This document shows positions 1 through 7,795 of a DNA stretch of 64,000 nt, in pieces. The DNA is taken from NCBI GenBank assembly GCA_030584065.1, contig CP129489.1:3854271-3918270 (forward strand). Reading direction: 5' to 3'. The DNA comes from Flavobacteriales bacterium. GTDB taxonomy: Bacteria; Bacteroidota; Bacteroidia; Flavobacteriales_F; PHOS-HE28. Within the stretch, counting starts at the first letter, position 1. Each line of letters begins with the position of its first letter. Below the pieces are notes generated by a model. It saw only the letters and a list, made by a program, of their open reading frames with translations. It was not told the origin of the DNA and ran no database searches. The translations under genes and the position numbers were made by a program.

Positions 1-2744
1 CTCACCGGGAAGGCGGCCTTCTCGCGGCCGTAAACATGGCTCCACGTGTCGGCGCAGACCTCGTCGCTGGTGTGGGGTGCCATCTTCAGCACGTTGTCCG
101 CCTTGTCGGCCTTGCCGCTCTCTATCTCGGCGATCTCGTGGCGGATGCCGATCATGGCCTCGACGAAGCGGTCCAGTTCGGGCTTGGCTTCGCTCTCGGT
201 GGGCTCCACCATCAGCGTGCCCGCCACCGGGAAGCTCACGGTCGGTGCGTGGAAGCCGTAGTCCATCAGGCGCTTGGCGATGTCCTCCACTTCCACACCA
301 GCGGTGCGCTTGAACTCGCGGCAGTCCAGGATCATCTCGTGCGCCACCATGCCCTGGTCGCCCAGGTAGAGGATCGGATAGTGCTTCTCCAGCTTCGCCT
401 TGATGTAATTGGCGTTGAGGATGGCGTAGCGCGTGGCGTCGGTGAGGCCGTTGCCGCCGAGCATCCTGCTGTAGCCGTAGCTGATCAGCAGGATCAGCGC
501 GCTGCCCCAGGGCGCCGCGCTCACGGCGGGGATCGCCTTCTCACCACCGGTCTTCACCAACGGATGGCCGGGCAGGAAGGGCTTCAGCTTGTCGTTCACG
601 CAGATGGGGCCCATGCCGGGCCCGCCGCCGCCGTGCGGGATGGCGAAAGTCTTGTGCAGGTTGAGGTGGCACACGTCGGCGCCGATCTCGCCCGGGCTGG
701 TGAGGCCCACCTGCGCGTTCATGTTGGCGCCGTCCATGTACACCAGGCCGCCGTTCGCGTGGATGGTGCCGGTCACCTCCTTGATCGCGGCCTCGTACAC
801 GCCGTGCGTGCTGGGGTAGGTCACCATCAGGCAGCTCAGGGTGTCCTTGTACTGCCCGGCCTTGGCCTTCAGGTCGGCCACGTCGATCTGGCCGTCCTCG
901 GTGGCCCTCACCACCACCACCTGCATGCCGGCCATCACCGCGCTGGCGGGATTGGTGCCGTGCGCGCTGCTGGGGATCAGGGCGATGTTGCGGTGCTTGT
1001 CGCCGCGCGCCTCATGGTAGGCGCGGATCACCATCAGGCCGGCGTACTCACCCTGGGCACCGCTGTTGGGTTGCAGGCTCACGGCGCTGAAGCCGGTGGC
1101 CTTGGCCAGGATGTCGCTCAGCTCGCGGAACAGCTCCTGGTAGCCCTCGGTCTGGTCCACCGGTGCGAAGGGATGGAGCGCGTTCCACTCAGGCCAGCTC
1201 AGCGGCATCAGCGTGCTGGCGGCGTTCAGCTTCATGGTGCACGAGCCCAGCGGGATCATGCCGTGCATCAGGCTGAAGTCCTTGTTCTCAAGCTTCTTGA
1301 TGTACCGCTGCAGCTCCAGCTCGGTGTGGTGCGTGTTGAACACCGGGTGGGTGAGTATCCCGCTCTTGCGCTGGAGGTCGGCGGGCACCGCCATGCTGGC
1401 ACCGTTGCCGCTGAGCGCCGGAGCGGGTTTGCCCAGGGCCTCGGCCAGGGCCGCCACCACGTCGTTCGCATCGCTCATGCGCACCGTCTCGTCGAGCGAG
1501 ATGCTCACATGGCCGCCATCATAGCGGAAGTTGATCCCGCGCTTCTCGGCCGCGGCGCGCACCTTGTTCACATCGCCACCGCTGAGGGTGATGGTGTCGA
1601 AGAAGCTGCCGTTGGCCACGGTGTAGCCCAGCGCCTTCGCGGCCTCGGCCACATTGCGGGTGTGGGCATGCACGTTGCGGGCGATGCGCTTCAGGCCATC
1701 GGGACCGTGGTACACGCCGTACATGCCGGCCATCACGGCGAGCAGGGCCTGTGCGGTGCAGATGTTGCTCGTGGCCTTGTCGCGGCGGATGTGCTGTTCC
1801 CGTGTCTGCAACGCCATGCGCAGGCCACGACGGCCGCGTCGGTCCTGGCTCACACCGATGATGCGGCCGGGGATGAGTCGCTTGAAGTCCTCGGTGGTGC
1901 AGAAGAACGCAGCGTGCGGGCCACCGTAGCCCATGGGCACCCCGAAGCGCTGGCTGTTGCCCACGCACACGTCGGCGCCCCACTCGCCCGGAGGCGCCAG
2001 CAGCACCAGCGAGAGCAGGTCGGCGCACACGGCGGTCTTCACGCCGGCCGCCTTGGCCTTGGCCACGATGGCGCGGTGGTCGTTCACGCTGCCGTCGATG
2101 GCGGGGTACTGCAGCGCGATGCCGAAGTAGCCGTCGGCGGGATCGAGCGTGTTCACATCGCCCACCACCAGTTCCACGCCGATGGGCGCGCAACGGGTGC
2201 GCAGCACGTCGATGTTCTGTGGGTAGAGGCCCTTGTCGGCGAAGAACTTGTGTGCGTTGGCCAGTTCCTTCGGACGCGCCGCGTACAGCATGTGCATGGC
2301 CTCGGCGATGGCGGTGGCCTCATCGAGCAGGCTGGCGTTGGCGATGGGCAGGCCGGTGAGGTCGCTGCACATCGTCTGGAAGTTGAGCAGCGCCTCCAGG
2401 CGGCCCTGCGCGATCTCGGCCTGGTAGGGCGTATAGGCCGTGTACCATCCGGGGTTCTCGAAGATGTTGCGCAGGATGGGCGGCGGGGTCACCGTGCCGC
2501 TGAAGCCGAGCCCGATGTAGCTGCGGAACACCTTGTTCTTTGCGCCCAGCGCCTTCATGTGCTCCAGGTGCTCACGCTCGGTGAGCGCCTCGCCGGTGGC
2601 CAGCGGATGCGCGGCGCGGATGCCGGCCGGCACGGTGCGCTGGATCAGTTCATCGAGCGATGTCACGCCGATGGCCTTCAACATGGCCTGGGTGTCCGCT
2701 GCGTGGGGTCCGATGTGACGCTCGTGATAGGTGACGGATTCCAT
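1..2744 (-). CDS. gcvP: Glycine dehydrogenase (decarboxylating), P-protein; 3' end cut by window edge
   Basis: Pyridoxal-phosphate enzyme of the glycine cleavage system: it decarboxylates glycine and passes the aminomethyl group to the lipoyl H-protein. Reading the minus strand from ATG 2744 ([14 protein letters not shown]) gives 914 uninterrupted codons to the window edge. The glycine-rich PLP region [10 protein letters not shown] is encoded around 625-655. The visible end ([13 protein letters not shown]) corresponds to a position about 40 residues before the usual C-terminus, so only the tail is missing. Family proteins are about 950-960 residues, single-chain in this group. A TATATTTG box lies 24 nt upstream of the start. 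It is divergent from the exported-protein gene at 2821. The rest of the cleavage system is not in the window. Identification is secure; the 1,018-codon frame on the opposite strand is a shadow. Confidence 0.96.
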   Translation of the reverse strand, partial: MESVTYHERHIGPHAADTQAMLKAIGVTSLDELIQRTVPAGIRAAHPLATGEALTEREHLEHMKALGAKNKVFRSYIGLGFSGTVTPPPILRNIFENPGWYTAYTPYQAEIAQGRLEALLNFQTMCSDLTGLPIANASLLDEATAIAEAMHMLYAARPKELANAHKFFADKGLYPQNIDVLRTRCAPIGVELVVGDVNTLDPADGYFGIALQYPAIDGSVNDHRAIVAKAKAAGVKTAVCADLLSLVLLAPPGEWGADVCVGNSQRFGVPMGYGGPHAAFFCTTEDFKRLIPGRIIGVSQDRRGRRGLRMALQTREQHIRRDKATSNICTAQALLAVMAGMYGVYHGPDGLKRIARNVHAHTRNVAEAAKALGYTVANGSFFDTITLSGGDVNKVRAAAEKRGINFRYDGGHVSISLDETVRMSDANDVVAALAEALGKPAPALSGNGASMAVPADLQRKSGILTHPVFNTHHTELELQRYIKKLENKDFSLMHGMIPLGSCTMKLNAASTLMPLSWPEWNALHPFAPVDQTEGYQELFRELSDILAKATGFSAVSLQPNSGAQGEYAGLMVIRAYHEARGDKHRNIALIPSSAHGTNPASAVMAGMQVVVVRATEDGQIDVADLKAKAGQYKDTLSCLMVTYPSTHGVYEAAIKEVTGTIHANGGLVYMDGANMNAQVGLTSPGEIGADVCHLNLHKTFAIPHGGGGPGMGPICVNDKLKPFLPGHPLVKTGGEKAIPAVSAAPWGSALILLISYGYSRMLGGNGLTDATRYAILNANYIKAKLEKHYPILYLGDQGMVAHEMILDCREFKRTAGVEVEDIAKRLMDYGFHAPTVSFPVAGTLMVEPTESEAKPELDRFVEAMIGIRHEIAEIESGKADKADNVLKMAPHTSDEVCADTWSHVYGREKAAFPV

Positions 2745-2768
2745 GATGGGTGCGCTGTGGAAAGCGCG

Positions 2769-2776
2769 CAAATATA
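2769..2776 (-). promoter_or_regulatory. Predicted Bacteroidota -7 promoter box for gcvP
   Basis: The minus strand reads TATATTTG, an exact TAnnTTTG match. It ends 24 nt before the gcvP ATG. No TTG lies at the expected -33 distance. It stands back to back with the plus-strand promoter at 2780-2810. Confidence 0.6.
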
Positions 2777-2779
2777 CCC

Positions 2780-2810
2780 TTGGGGTACCTGCGGCACCCT
2801 CCTACCTTTG
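2780..2810 (+). promoter_or_regulatory. Predicted promoter TTG-N20-TACCTTTG
   Basis: TTG at 2780-2782 and TACCTTTG at 2803-2810 are separated by 20 nt, a full match to the Bacteroidota primary sigma factor consensus. The ATG of the next gene follows 10 nt after the box, so the leader is only a few nucleotides long. Confidence 0.7.
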
Positions 2811-2820
2811 GCCGCACTGC

Positions 2821-3465
2821 ATGCGTTCGCTGGCTTTCCTTCTCTCCGTTGCCTTCGGGTGGGCGGCTTGCGCGCAATCGCCCTTTCGTCCGGACCGCAT
2901 CCTGCTGATGAACGGGGAGATCATCGAGACGAAAGTACTCGGGCAGAGCACCTTGGAGATCCGCTACCTGGAGTTCCCTCGCAAAGGAGTGGCGAAGGAA
3001 CGGTCCGAGCCCACCGAGAATGTGTTCAGTGTCACCGACAGCCTGGGTCGCGAGCGCATCTGGTACTTCCACGACACGGTGTTCGGCAATGAGCTGACGG
3101 TGCAGGAGATGCGATGGTTCATCAAAGGCGAGCAGGATGCCCGAGCAGCCTACCGCCCGCGCATCGCCACGTGGGGCGGCTTTGTTTTCGGTGCCGGAGC
3201 GAGCATTGCGGCCAATCTCGAGGTGAACGCCCTGTTCCTTCCCCCTGTGTACGCCGCAGCCATGATCCTGCCTCGGGTGCATGTCACCAGGGGCTCCCTC
3301 AGCGATCCCTACCTGGAGGGCGAGCCCAACTATGCGTACGGGTATGCCAAGGTGGGCCGCACCAAGCGTGTGGTCAGGTCGCTGCTAAGCACGGCAGCCG
3401 GCATCGCCGTAGGCGTAGGGGTGCGCCAGTTCCTCATCAATCCGAACCTGGAGGGCTACGATTAG
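2821..3465 (+). CDS. Exported protein of unknown function
   Basis: A 214-residue protein. The start at ATG 2821 is chosen because it begins a signal peptide (MRSLAFLLSVAFGWAACAQS) and lies just downstream of a strong promoter; the frame is open further upstream, but that would run through the promoter. The first half looks like a beta-rich module (RILLMNGEIIETKVL), similar in style to small Bacteroidota envelope proteins that begin by describing a surface strand. The second half contains two hydrophobic, glycine- and alanine-rich segments (around residues 118-150 and 180-200) that could span a membrane. The next gene begins 3 nt after the stop, so the two are probably co-transcribed. Function is not recognised. 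Confidence 0.75.
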   Translation: MRSLAFLLSVAFGWAACAQSPFRPDRILLMNGEIIETKVLGQSTLEIRYLEFPRKGVAKERSEPTENVFSVTDSLGRERIWYFHDTVFGNELTVQEMRWFIKGEQDARAAYRPRIATWGGFVFGAGASIAANLEVNALFLPPVYAAAMILPRVHVTRGSLSDPYLEGEPNYAYGYAKVGRTKRVVRSLLSTAAGIAVGVGVRQFLINPNLEGYD

Positions 3466-3468
3466 TCC

Positions 3469-4350
3469 ATGAACGGGCTCGGGAACCCGGTACTGGGGTC
3501 CATGGTGCGCGGCCACCTGCTTCTGGCGCTCGGCGCCGCGGCGCAGGTGCGCTGGCTCGGAGAGCATTGGTTCTTCGCCCCGTCGTGGTCGCGCCCGGTG
3601 GCTGCCTTCCTCGCCGTGCTTGCTTGCTACGGGTGGATGCGGCGGCTGCGCTCACGTGATGAAGGCGGATACAACGCGCCCTTCCTCGCTTGGTACAGGG
3701 TGCACCCGCGTGCCGCGGCATGGCTCGCCGCCGGTGCTGCGGCCGGTTCATGCCTGGCGCTCGGGGATGCGTGGCTGGATGTGATCGTTCGGCTCCTGCC
3801 TGTGGTGCTGCCCGCGGCCTTGTATATCACCCCTTGGCGCTCTAGGAGCGGCGCCCGGATCGGCCTTCGTGGAATCCCATTCCTCAAATCACTGTTGGTC
3901 GCCTGGGTGTGGGCGGCGGGCACCGTGCTGCTCGCCCACCCGGGTACCGACCGGGCTGATGGCTTGGGCCCGTTGCTGATCGCAGTGTTCTTCGGTTTCT
4001 ACCTGGCGATCGCCATCGCGTTCGATCTCCGCGACCTGCCATTCGATCCGCCCGCTCTGCGCACGCTGCCGCAGGTGCTTGGGCCCATGGGCGCCAGGGC
4101 GTTGGCGTTGCTGGCGCTGGCTCCGCTTGCGGTGATGCTGCTGGTGGCGCTGACGGTTTCGAGCCTGCCGTCTGAACCAGGCGGACCCGCCGCTGTTGAT
4201 TGGTCCTTTGCCTTGCCATGGCTGGTGCTGCCCGGATTGGCAGTCCTTATCGCACGGTCGTCCCCGGGCCGGGCCGTGTGGCATTGGTTGATGCTCGACG
4301 CCTCCATAGTACTCCTCCCGTTGCTGGCCTGGGCTGGAAGCCTGTTGTGA
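3469..4350 (+). CDS. UbiA-like prenyltransferase-superfamily membrane protein with only one Asp-rich motif
   Basis: A 293-residue polytopic membrane protein with about 8-9 hydrophobic segments. Around residues 185-195 it carries AFDLRDLPFDPP followed by TLPQVLG, which matches the second aspartate-rich motif of UbiA-family prenyltransferases (DxRDxxxD) and the following 'TLP' stretch seen in Bacteroidota members. The first motif (NDxxDxxxD) that helps bind the prenyl diphosphate is not visible in the N-terminal half, so catalysis is uncertain. ATG 3469 starts 3 nt after the upstream gene; kynU follows with its own promoter. The substrate cannot be inferred. It could instead be a non-catalytic relative. 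Confidence 0.6.
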   Translation: MNGLGNPVLGSMVRGHLLLALGAAAQVRWLGEHWFFAPSWSRPVAAFLAVLACYGWMRRLRSRDEGGYNAPFLAWYRVHPRAAAWLAAGAAAGSCLALGDAWLDVIVRLLPVVLPAALYITPWRSRSGARIGLRGIPFLKSLLVAWVWAAGTVLLAHPGTDRADGLGPLLIAVFFGFYLAIAIAFDLRDLPFDPPALRTLPQVLGPMGARALALLALAPLAVMLLVALTVSSLPSEPGGPAAVDWSFALPWLVLPGLAVLIARSSPGRAVWHWLMLDASIVLLPLLAWAGSLL

Positions 4351-4381
4351 CGCCGCTCAAGAGCCGCCTGCAGCAGGCCGC

Positions 4382-4389
4382 TACTTTTG
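4382..4389 (+). promoter_or_regulatory. Predicted -7 promoter box for kynU
   Basis: TACTTTTG, matching TAnnTTTG exactly, lies 10 nt before the kynU ATG at 4400, at the very end of the gap after the UbiA-like gene. No clear TTG at -33. Confidence 0.55.
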
Positions 4390-4399
4390 GCCGAGTCAC

Positions 4400-5674
4400 A
4401 TGAGCACCTTCGAGAACAGCCTTGCCTTCGCCCAAGCCCGTGATGCTGCCGATCCACTGCGCACCTTCCGCACCGAGTTCCGCTTCCCCCAGCACGAAGG
4501 CCGGGATGTGCTGTACTTCACCGGCAATTCCCTCGGACTGCAGCCGAAGGCAGCTGCCGATGCATTGAAGCAGGAGCTGGACGATTGGGCCCGCTTCGGG
4601 GTGGAGGGGCATTTCCACGCGAAGCACCCGTGGTACAGCTACCATGAGGAGCTCACCCCTTCGCTCGCGCGGCTGGCGGGTGCCCTGCCGGAAGAGGTGG
4701 TGGCGATGAACCAGCTCACCAGCAACCTGCACTTCCTGATGGTGAGCTTCTATCGGCCTAGTGGAAAGAGGAAGAAGATCCTCACCGAAACGCGGCCCTT
4801 CCCCAGCGACACCTATGCCTTCGCCTCGCAGATCGCCTTCCACGGCGGTGATCCGGAGGCCGATCTGGTCGAAGTGCAACCCCGCGCCGGTGAGCACACC
4901 CTGCGCACGGAGGACATCATCGCGAAGATCAACGACCTCGGCGAGGAGCTGGCCCTGGTCTGTTTCGGTGGTGTGAACTTCTACACCGGCCAGGCCTTCG
5001 ACATGGCTGCGATCACCAAGGCTGCGCATGCGGTGGGCGCCATTGCCGGCTTCGACCTGGCACATGCCGCTGGCAACCTGCACCTGCAGCTGCACGACTG
5101 GAACGTGGATTTCGCCTGCTGGTGCAGCTACAAATACCTGAACAGCGGACCGGGCAGTGTGGCGGGCGCCTTCGTGCACGAACGTCACCTGGGGAAGGAC
5201 CTGCCGCTGTTCGCAGGCTGGTGGGGCCACGACAAGAGCGAGCGCTTCAAGATGGAGCGCACCTTCAAGCCCATGCCCACGGCCGAGGCCTGGCAGGTGA
5301 GCAACGCACCGGTGTTCAGCATGGCCTTGCACCGCGCGGCGCTCGAGCAGTTCGATCGCGCGGGGATCGCCAACCTGCGTGCGAAGAGCGAACAATTGAC
5401 GGCCTACCTCGCTTTCATCATCGCCGAGGTCGCACAGCGAACCGGCACGCACCTCGAAGTGATCACCCCGAGCGACCCGATGCAACGTGGCTGCCAGCTG
5501 AGCATCCTGGCCCACGGCCACGGCAAGGCCCTGTTCAACCGCATCACCGAGCGCGGTGTGGTGGCCGACTGGCGCGAGCCGAACGTGATCCGCGTGGCGC
5601 CGGTGCCCTTGTACAACAGCTTCGAGGATGTGTGGCGCTTCGGGGAGATCCTAACGGAATGTTTGAACGGGTGA
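4400..5674 (+). CDS. kynU: Kynureninase
   Basis: PLP-dependent hydrolase that cleaves kynurenine or 3-hydroxykynurenine to anthranilate or 3-hydroxyanthranilate plus alanine. The 424 residues match family length. Visible hallmarks are TGNSLGLQPKAA near residue 45, HPWYSYHEEL, the substrate/PLP region VCFGGVNFYTGQ, the Asp in GFDLAHAAGN, and the Schiff-base lysine in CWCSYKYLNSGPG around residue 248. The C-terminal domain ends in the family's RGVVADWREPNVIRVAP. Its partner kmo is the next gene, separated by a hairpin element. Together they convert kynurenine to 3-hydroxyanthranilate, which fits either tryptophan catabolism or de novo NAD synthesis; no other gene of either route is present in the window. 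Confidence 0.96.
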   Translation: MSTFENSLAFAQARDAADPLRTFRTEFRFPQHEGRDVLYFTGNSLGLQPKAAADALKQELDDWARFGVEGHFHAKHPWYSYHEELTPSLARLAGALPEEVVAMNQLTSNLHFLMVSFYRPSGKRKKILTETRPFPSDTYAFASQIAFHGGDPEADLVEVQPRAGEHTLRTEDIIAKINDLGEELALVCFGGVNFYTGQAFDMAAITKAAHAVGAIAGFDLAHAAGNLHLQLHDWNVDFACWCSYKYLNSGPGSVAGAFVHERHLGKDLPLFAGWWGHDKSERFKMERTFKPMPTAEAWQVSNAPVFSMALHRAALEQFDRAGIANLRAKSEQLTAYLAFIIAEVAQRTGTHLEVITPSDPMQRGCQLSILAHGHGKALFNRITERGVVADWREPNVIRVAPVPLYNSFEDVWRFGEILTECLNG

Positions 5675-5683
5675 TGAAATGCA

Positions 5684-5780
5684 GGCGAATGGTCAATGGT
5701 GAATAGCGAATAGGAAATGCCGTAGGCGCATTCGATGTCCGGTTCTGCTACCCATTCACCAATGACCATTCGCCATTCAC
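5684..5780. repeat. Intergenic palindromic element with heptad-repeat arms (family 1)
   Basis: Arms 5684-5706 and 5752-5774 are 23 nt each and complementary at 21 of 23 positions. The left arm and its continuation read as degenerate 7-mers (GCGAATG, GTCAATG, GTGAATA, GCGAATA). The 45-nt centre contains further short self-complementarity. It begins 9 nt after the kynU stop and ends before kmo, on co-oriented genes. No coding capacity or transposase. It probably folds as RNA or cruciform DNA; it might act as a terminator or transcript stabiliser. Confidence 0.8.
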
Positions 5781-5834
5781 CTCTTGAGCTCCACCGATGA
5801 ATTACCGTTACCTCCCGCAACGCATCTGAACACC

Positions 5835-7181
5835 ATGAAGCACATCACCATCGTCGGCGGAGGCCTTGTCGGAAGCCTGCTGGCCGTGTTCCTGGCTAAG
5901 CGCGGGCACAAGGTCAATGTGTTCGAGCGCAGGGCGGATCCCCGGAAGACCAACGTGTATGCGGGGCGCAGCATCAACCTGGTGGTGAGCCATCGCGGAT
6001 GGACCGCCTTGAAGGCGGCCGGGGTGCATGAGGCCGTGGAGCGCATCGTGGTGCCCGTGCATGCGCGCATGACGCACGACCGCGATGGCAAGCTGACGCG
6101 CCTGCCCTACAGCATCGATGAGCGTGCCATCCACAGCGTGAGCCGCGGCGAGCTGAACAAGGTGATGCTGAACGAGGCGGAGGGGTTTCCCAACGTCAAG
6201 CTGCACTTCGAGCACCGCTGCACCGGCGTGCACCTCGATACCGGTACCTGCACCTTCCTCAACGAGGCCACCGGCGAGGCCAGCGCCGTGCCGGCCGATG
6301 TGGTCTTCGGCAGCGACGGCGCCCCGAGCGCGGTGCGGCAGGAGTTCATGAAGCACCGCTTCACCTTCAGCCAGACCTACATCGAGCACGACTACAAGGA
6401 GATCGCCTTCGCGCCCAGCGCCGATGGCACGCCGCAGATGGACCCGCATTGCCTGCACATCTGGCCGCGCCGCTATTTCATGATGATGGGCCTCGCCAAC
6501 ACCGATGGCGGCTTCACCGGCACGCTCTTCATGCCGCATGAGGGCGAGTTCTCCTTCGATGACATCAAGGATGAGCAGGACCTCATGCGCTTCTTCGAGG
6601 CGCACTTCAAGGATGCCATCCCCATGCTGCCCGACCTGGCCGAGCAGTACTTCCGCAACCCGCAGAGCAACCTCGCCATCATCCGCTGCTCGCCGTGGAC
6701 CTACAAGGACAAGGTGGCGCTGATCGGCGATGCGGCGCATGCCATCGTGCCCTTCTATGGGGAAGGCATGAACGCCGGCTACGAGGACTGCAAGGTGCTC
6801 AACGACCTGCTCGACAAGCACGGCGACGACAACTGGGCCACCGTGCTCGACGCCTACCATAAGGCGCGCAAGCCCAATGGGGACGCCATCGCCGACCTCT
6901 CGCTCCGCAACTTCGTGGAAATGCGCGACCTGGTGGCCGACCCGAAGTTCATCCTGCGCAAGAAGATCGAAGGCCGCCTGCAGGCCCGTCACCCGGACAA
7001 GTGGATCCCGCTGTACAGCCAGGTGAAGTTCAGCGACATCGGCTACAAGGCCGCGTGGGATGAGGGCCTACGCCACGACCGCATCATGGAGCAGGTGCTG
7101 GCCATGCCGGGTATTGAAGAGCGGTGGGAGAGCGAGGAGGTGGAGAAGTTGGCGCTGGAGCTGCTGGAGGCGACCGCCTGA
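5835..7181 (+). CDS. kmo: Kynurenine 3-monooxygenase
   Basis: FAD- and NADPH-dependent aromatic hydroxylase producing 3-hydroxykynurenine. The start is placed at ATG 5835 (MKHITIVGGGLVG) because the Rossmann GxGxxG begins within the first ten residues, as in the family; an upstream in-frame TTG at 5784 would run through the hairpin element. This gives 448 residues. Further motifs are the FAD-contacting region ALIGDAAHAIVPFYGEGMNA (near residue 300) and the substrate-side RSINLVVSHRG segment. The C-terminal region keeps the KMO-specific FSDIGYKAAWDEG and lacks a long eukaryotic-type membrane tail. It pairs with kynU upstream. Confidence 0.95.
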   Translation: MKHITIVGGGLVGSLLAVFLAKRGHKVNVFERRADPRKTNVYAGRSINLVVSHRGWTALKAAGVHEAVERIVVPVHARMTHDRDGKLTRLPYSIDERAIHSVSRGELNKVMLNEAEGFPNVKLHFEHRCTGVHLDTGTCTFLNEATGEASAVPADVVFGSDGAPSAVRQEFMKHRFTFSQTYIEHDYKEIAFAPSADGTPQMDPHCLHIWPRRYFMMMGLANTDGGFTGTLFMPHEGEFSFDDIKDEQDLMRFFEAHFKDAIPMLPDLAEQYFRNPQSNLAIIRCSPWTYKDKVALIGDAAHAIVPFYGEGMNAGYEDCKVLNDLLDKHGDDNWATVLDAYHKARKPNGDAIADLSLRNFVEMRDLVADPKFILRKKIEGRLQARHPDKWIPLYSQVKFSDIGYKAAWDEGLRHDRIMEQVLAMPGIEERWESEEVEKLALELLEATA

Positions 7182-7189
7182 AATGATCC

Positions 7190-7723
7190 TCAGTGGTCGA
7201 GGAAGCGGTATTCGGTGAACACCGGCCTGCCTTCGCGCAGCAGCTGATCAGGCGATACGAATTGAACGGTGATGTTCCTGGTCGTTGTGCGCGATGAGCG
7301 TTCATGCTCATCATGAAGCAGGACCTCGAGCTCGCGACGGTGAAGACCATGGCCCAGATCGCCCAATCGTGCGGTCACGCGTTGCTTGAACGATGCACGG
7401 TCCTCGGCATCGCCGACATGGAACTTGGCGTTGAACAGCAGGTCGCAGCGCTTGTGGTAGCGGATGAACTCGGCCATCACCTCGGGATGGTCTGCCATGA
7501 AGCGTTCCAGCTCAAAACGGTCCCTCTTACTGATGGGGCTGATCAATGAGATGTGGAAGCTCGACCGATCGAAGGCCCGCTTGTAGCGGTCATTCACCAG
7601 CCGTTTGCAGAAGGCGATGCGGCCGTCGCTTTCGGTCCCTTGGTCCAGCTGATGGTCGATGCGTTCGATCTGCCAGATGCCGGGATCCATGGTCCTTACC
7701 CAATGCCCAGGTTCAGGTTCCAT
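7190..7723 (-). CDS. Orphan protein of unknown function
   Basis: A 177-residue soluble protein, rich in charged residues and His/Arg, with no signal peptide or membrane segment. It faces kmo tail to tail (8-nt gap). The start at ATG 7723 is the first in frame; ATG 7690 is an alternative. A hydrophobic strand followed by a helix (SSFHISLISPISKRDRFELE) and a segment RYHKRCDLLFNAKFHVGD are the most structured parts. No family is recognised. Codon positions look like real coding sequence in this frame, whereas the overlapping plus-strand frame at 7553-8335 continues through the next gene's antisense strand and is a shadow. Confidence 0.55.
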   Translation of the reverse strand: MEPEPGHWVRTMDPGIWQIERIDHQLDQGTESDGRIAFCKRLVNDRYKRAFDRSSFHISLISPISKRDRFELERFMADHPEVMAEFIRYHKRCDLLFNAKFHVGDAEDRASFKQRVTARLGDLGHGLHRRELEVLLHDEHERSSRTTTRNITVQFVSPDQLLREGRPVFTEYRFLDH

Positions 7724-7795
7724 GCAGGGTCATGTTTGCGCTACGCTCCCAAAATAGGCTCCCGAGGGCATCGGTGGTCGCGTGGCTATTCATCA

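Noticed and set aside
36..3092. A 1,018-codon plus-strand frame opposite gcvP, running on into the exported-protein gene
   Set aside because: It is antisense to gcvP, which is certain from its motifs, and has the same His/Ala/Val-rich composition as the other shadow frames.
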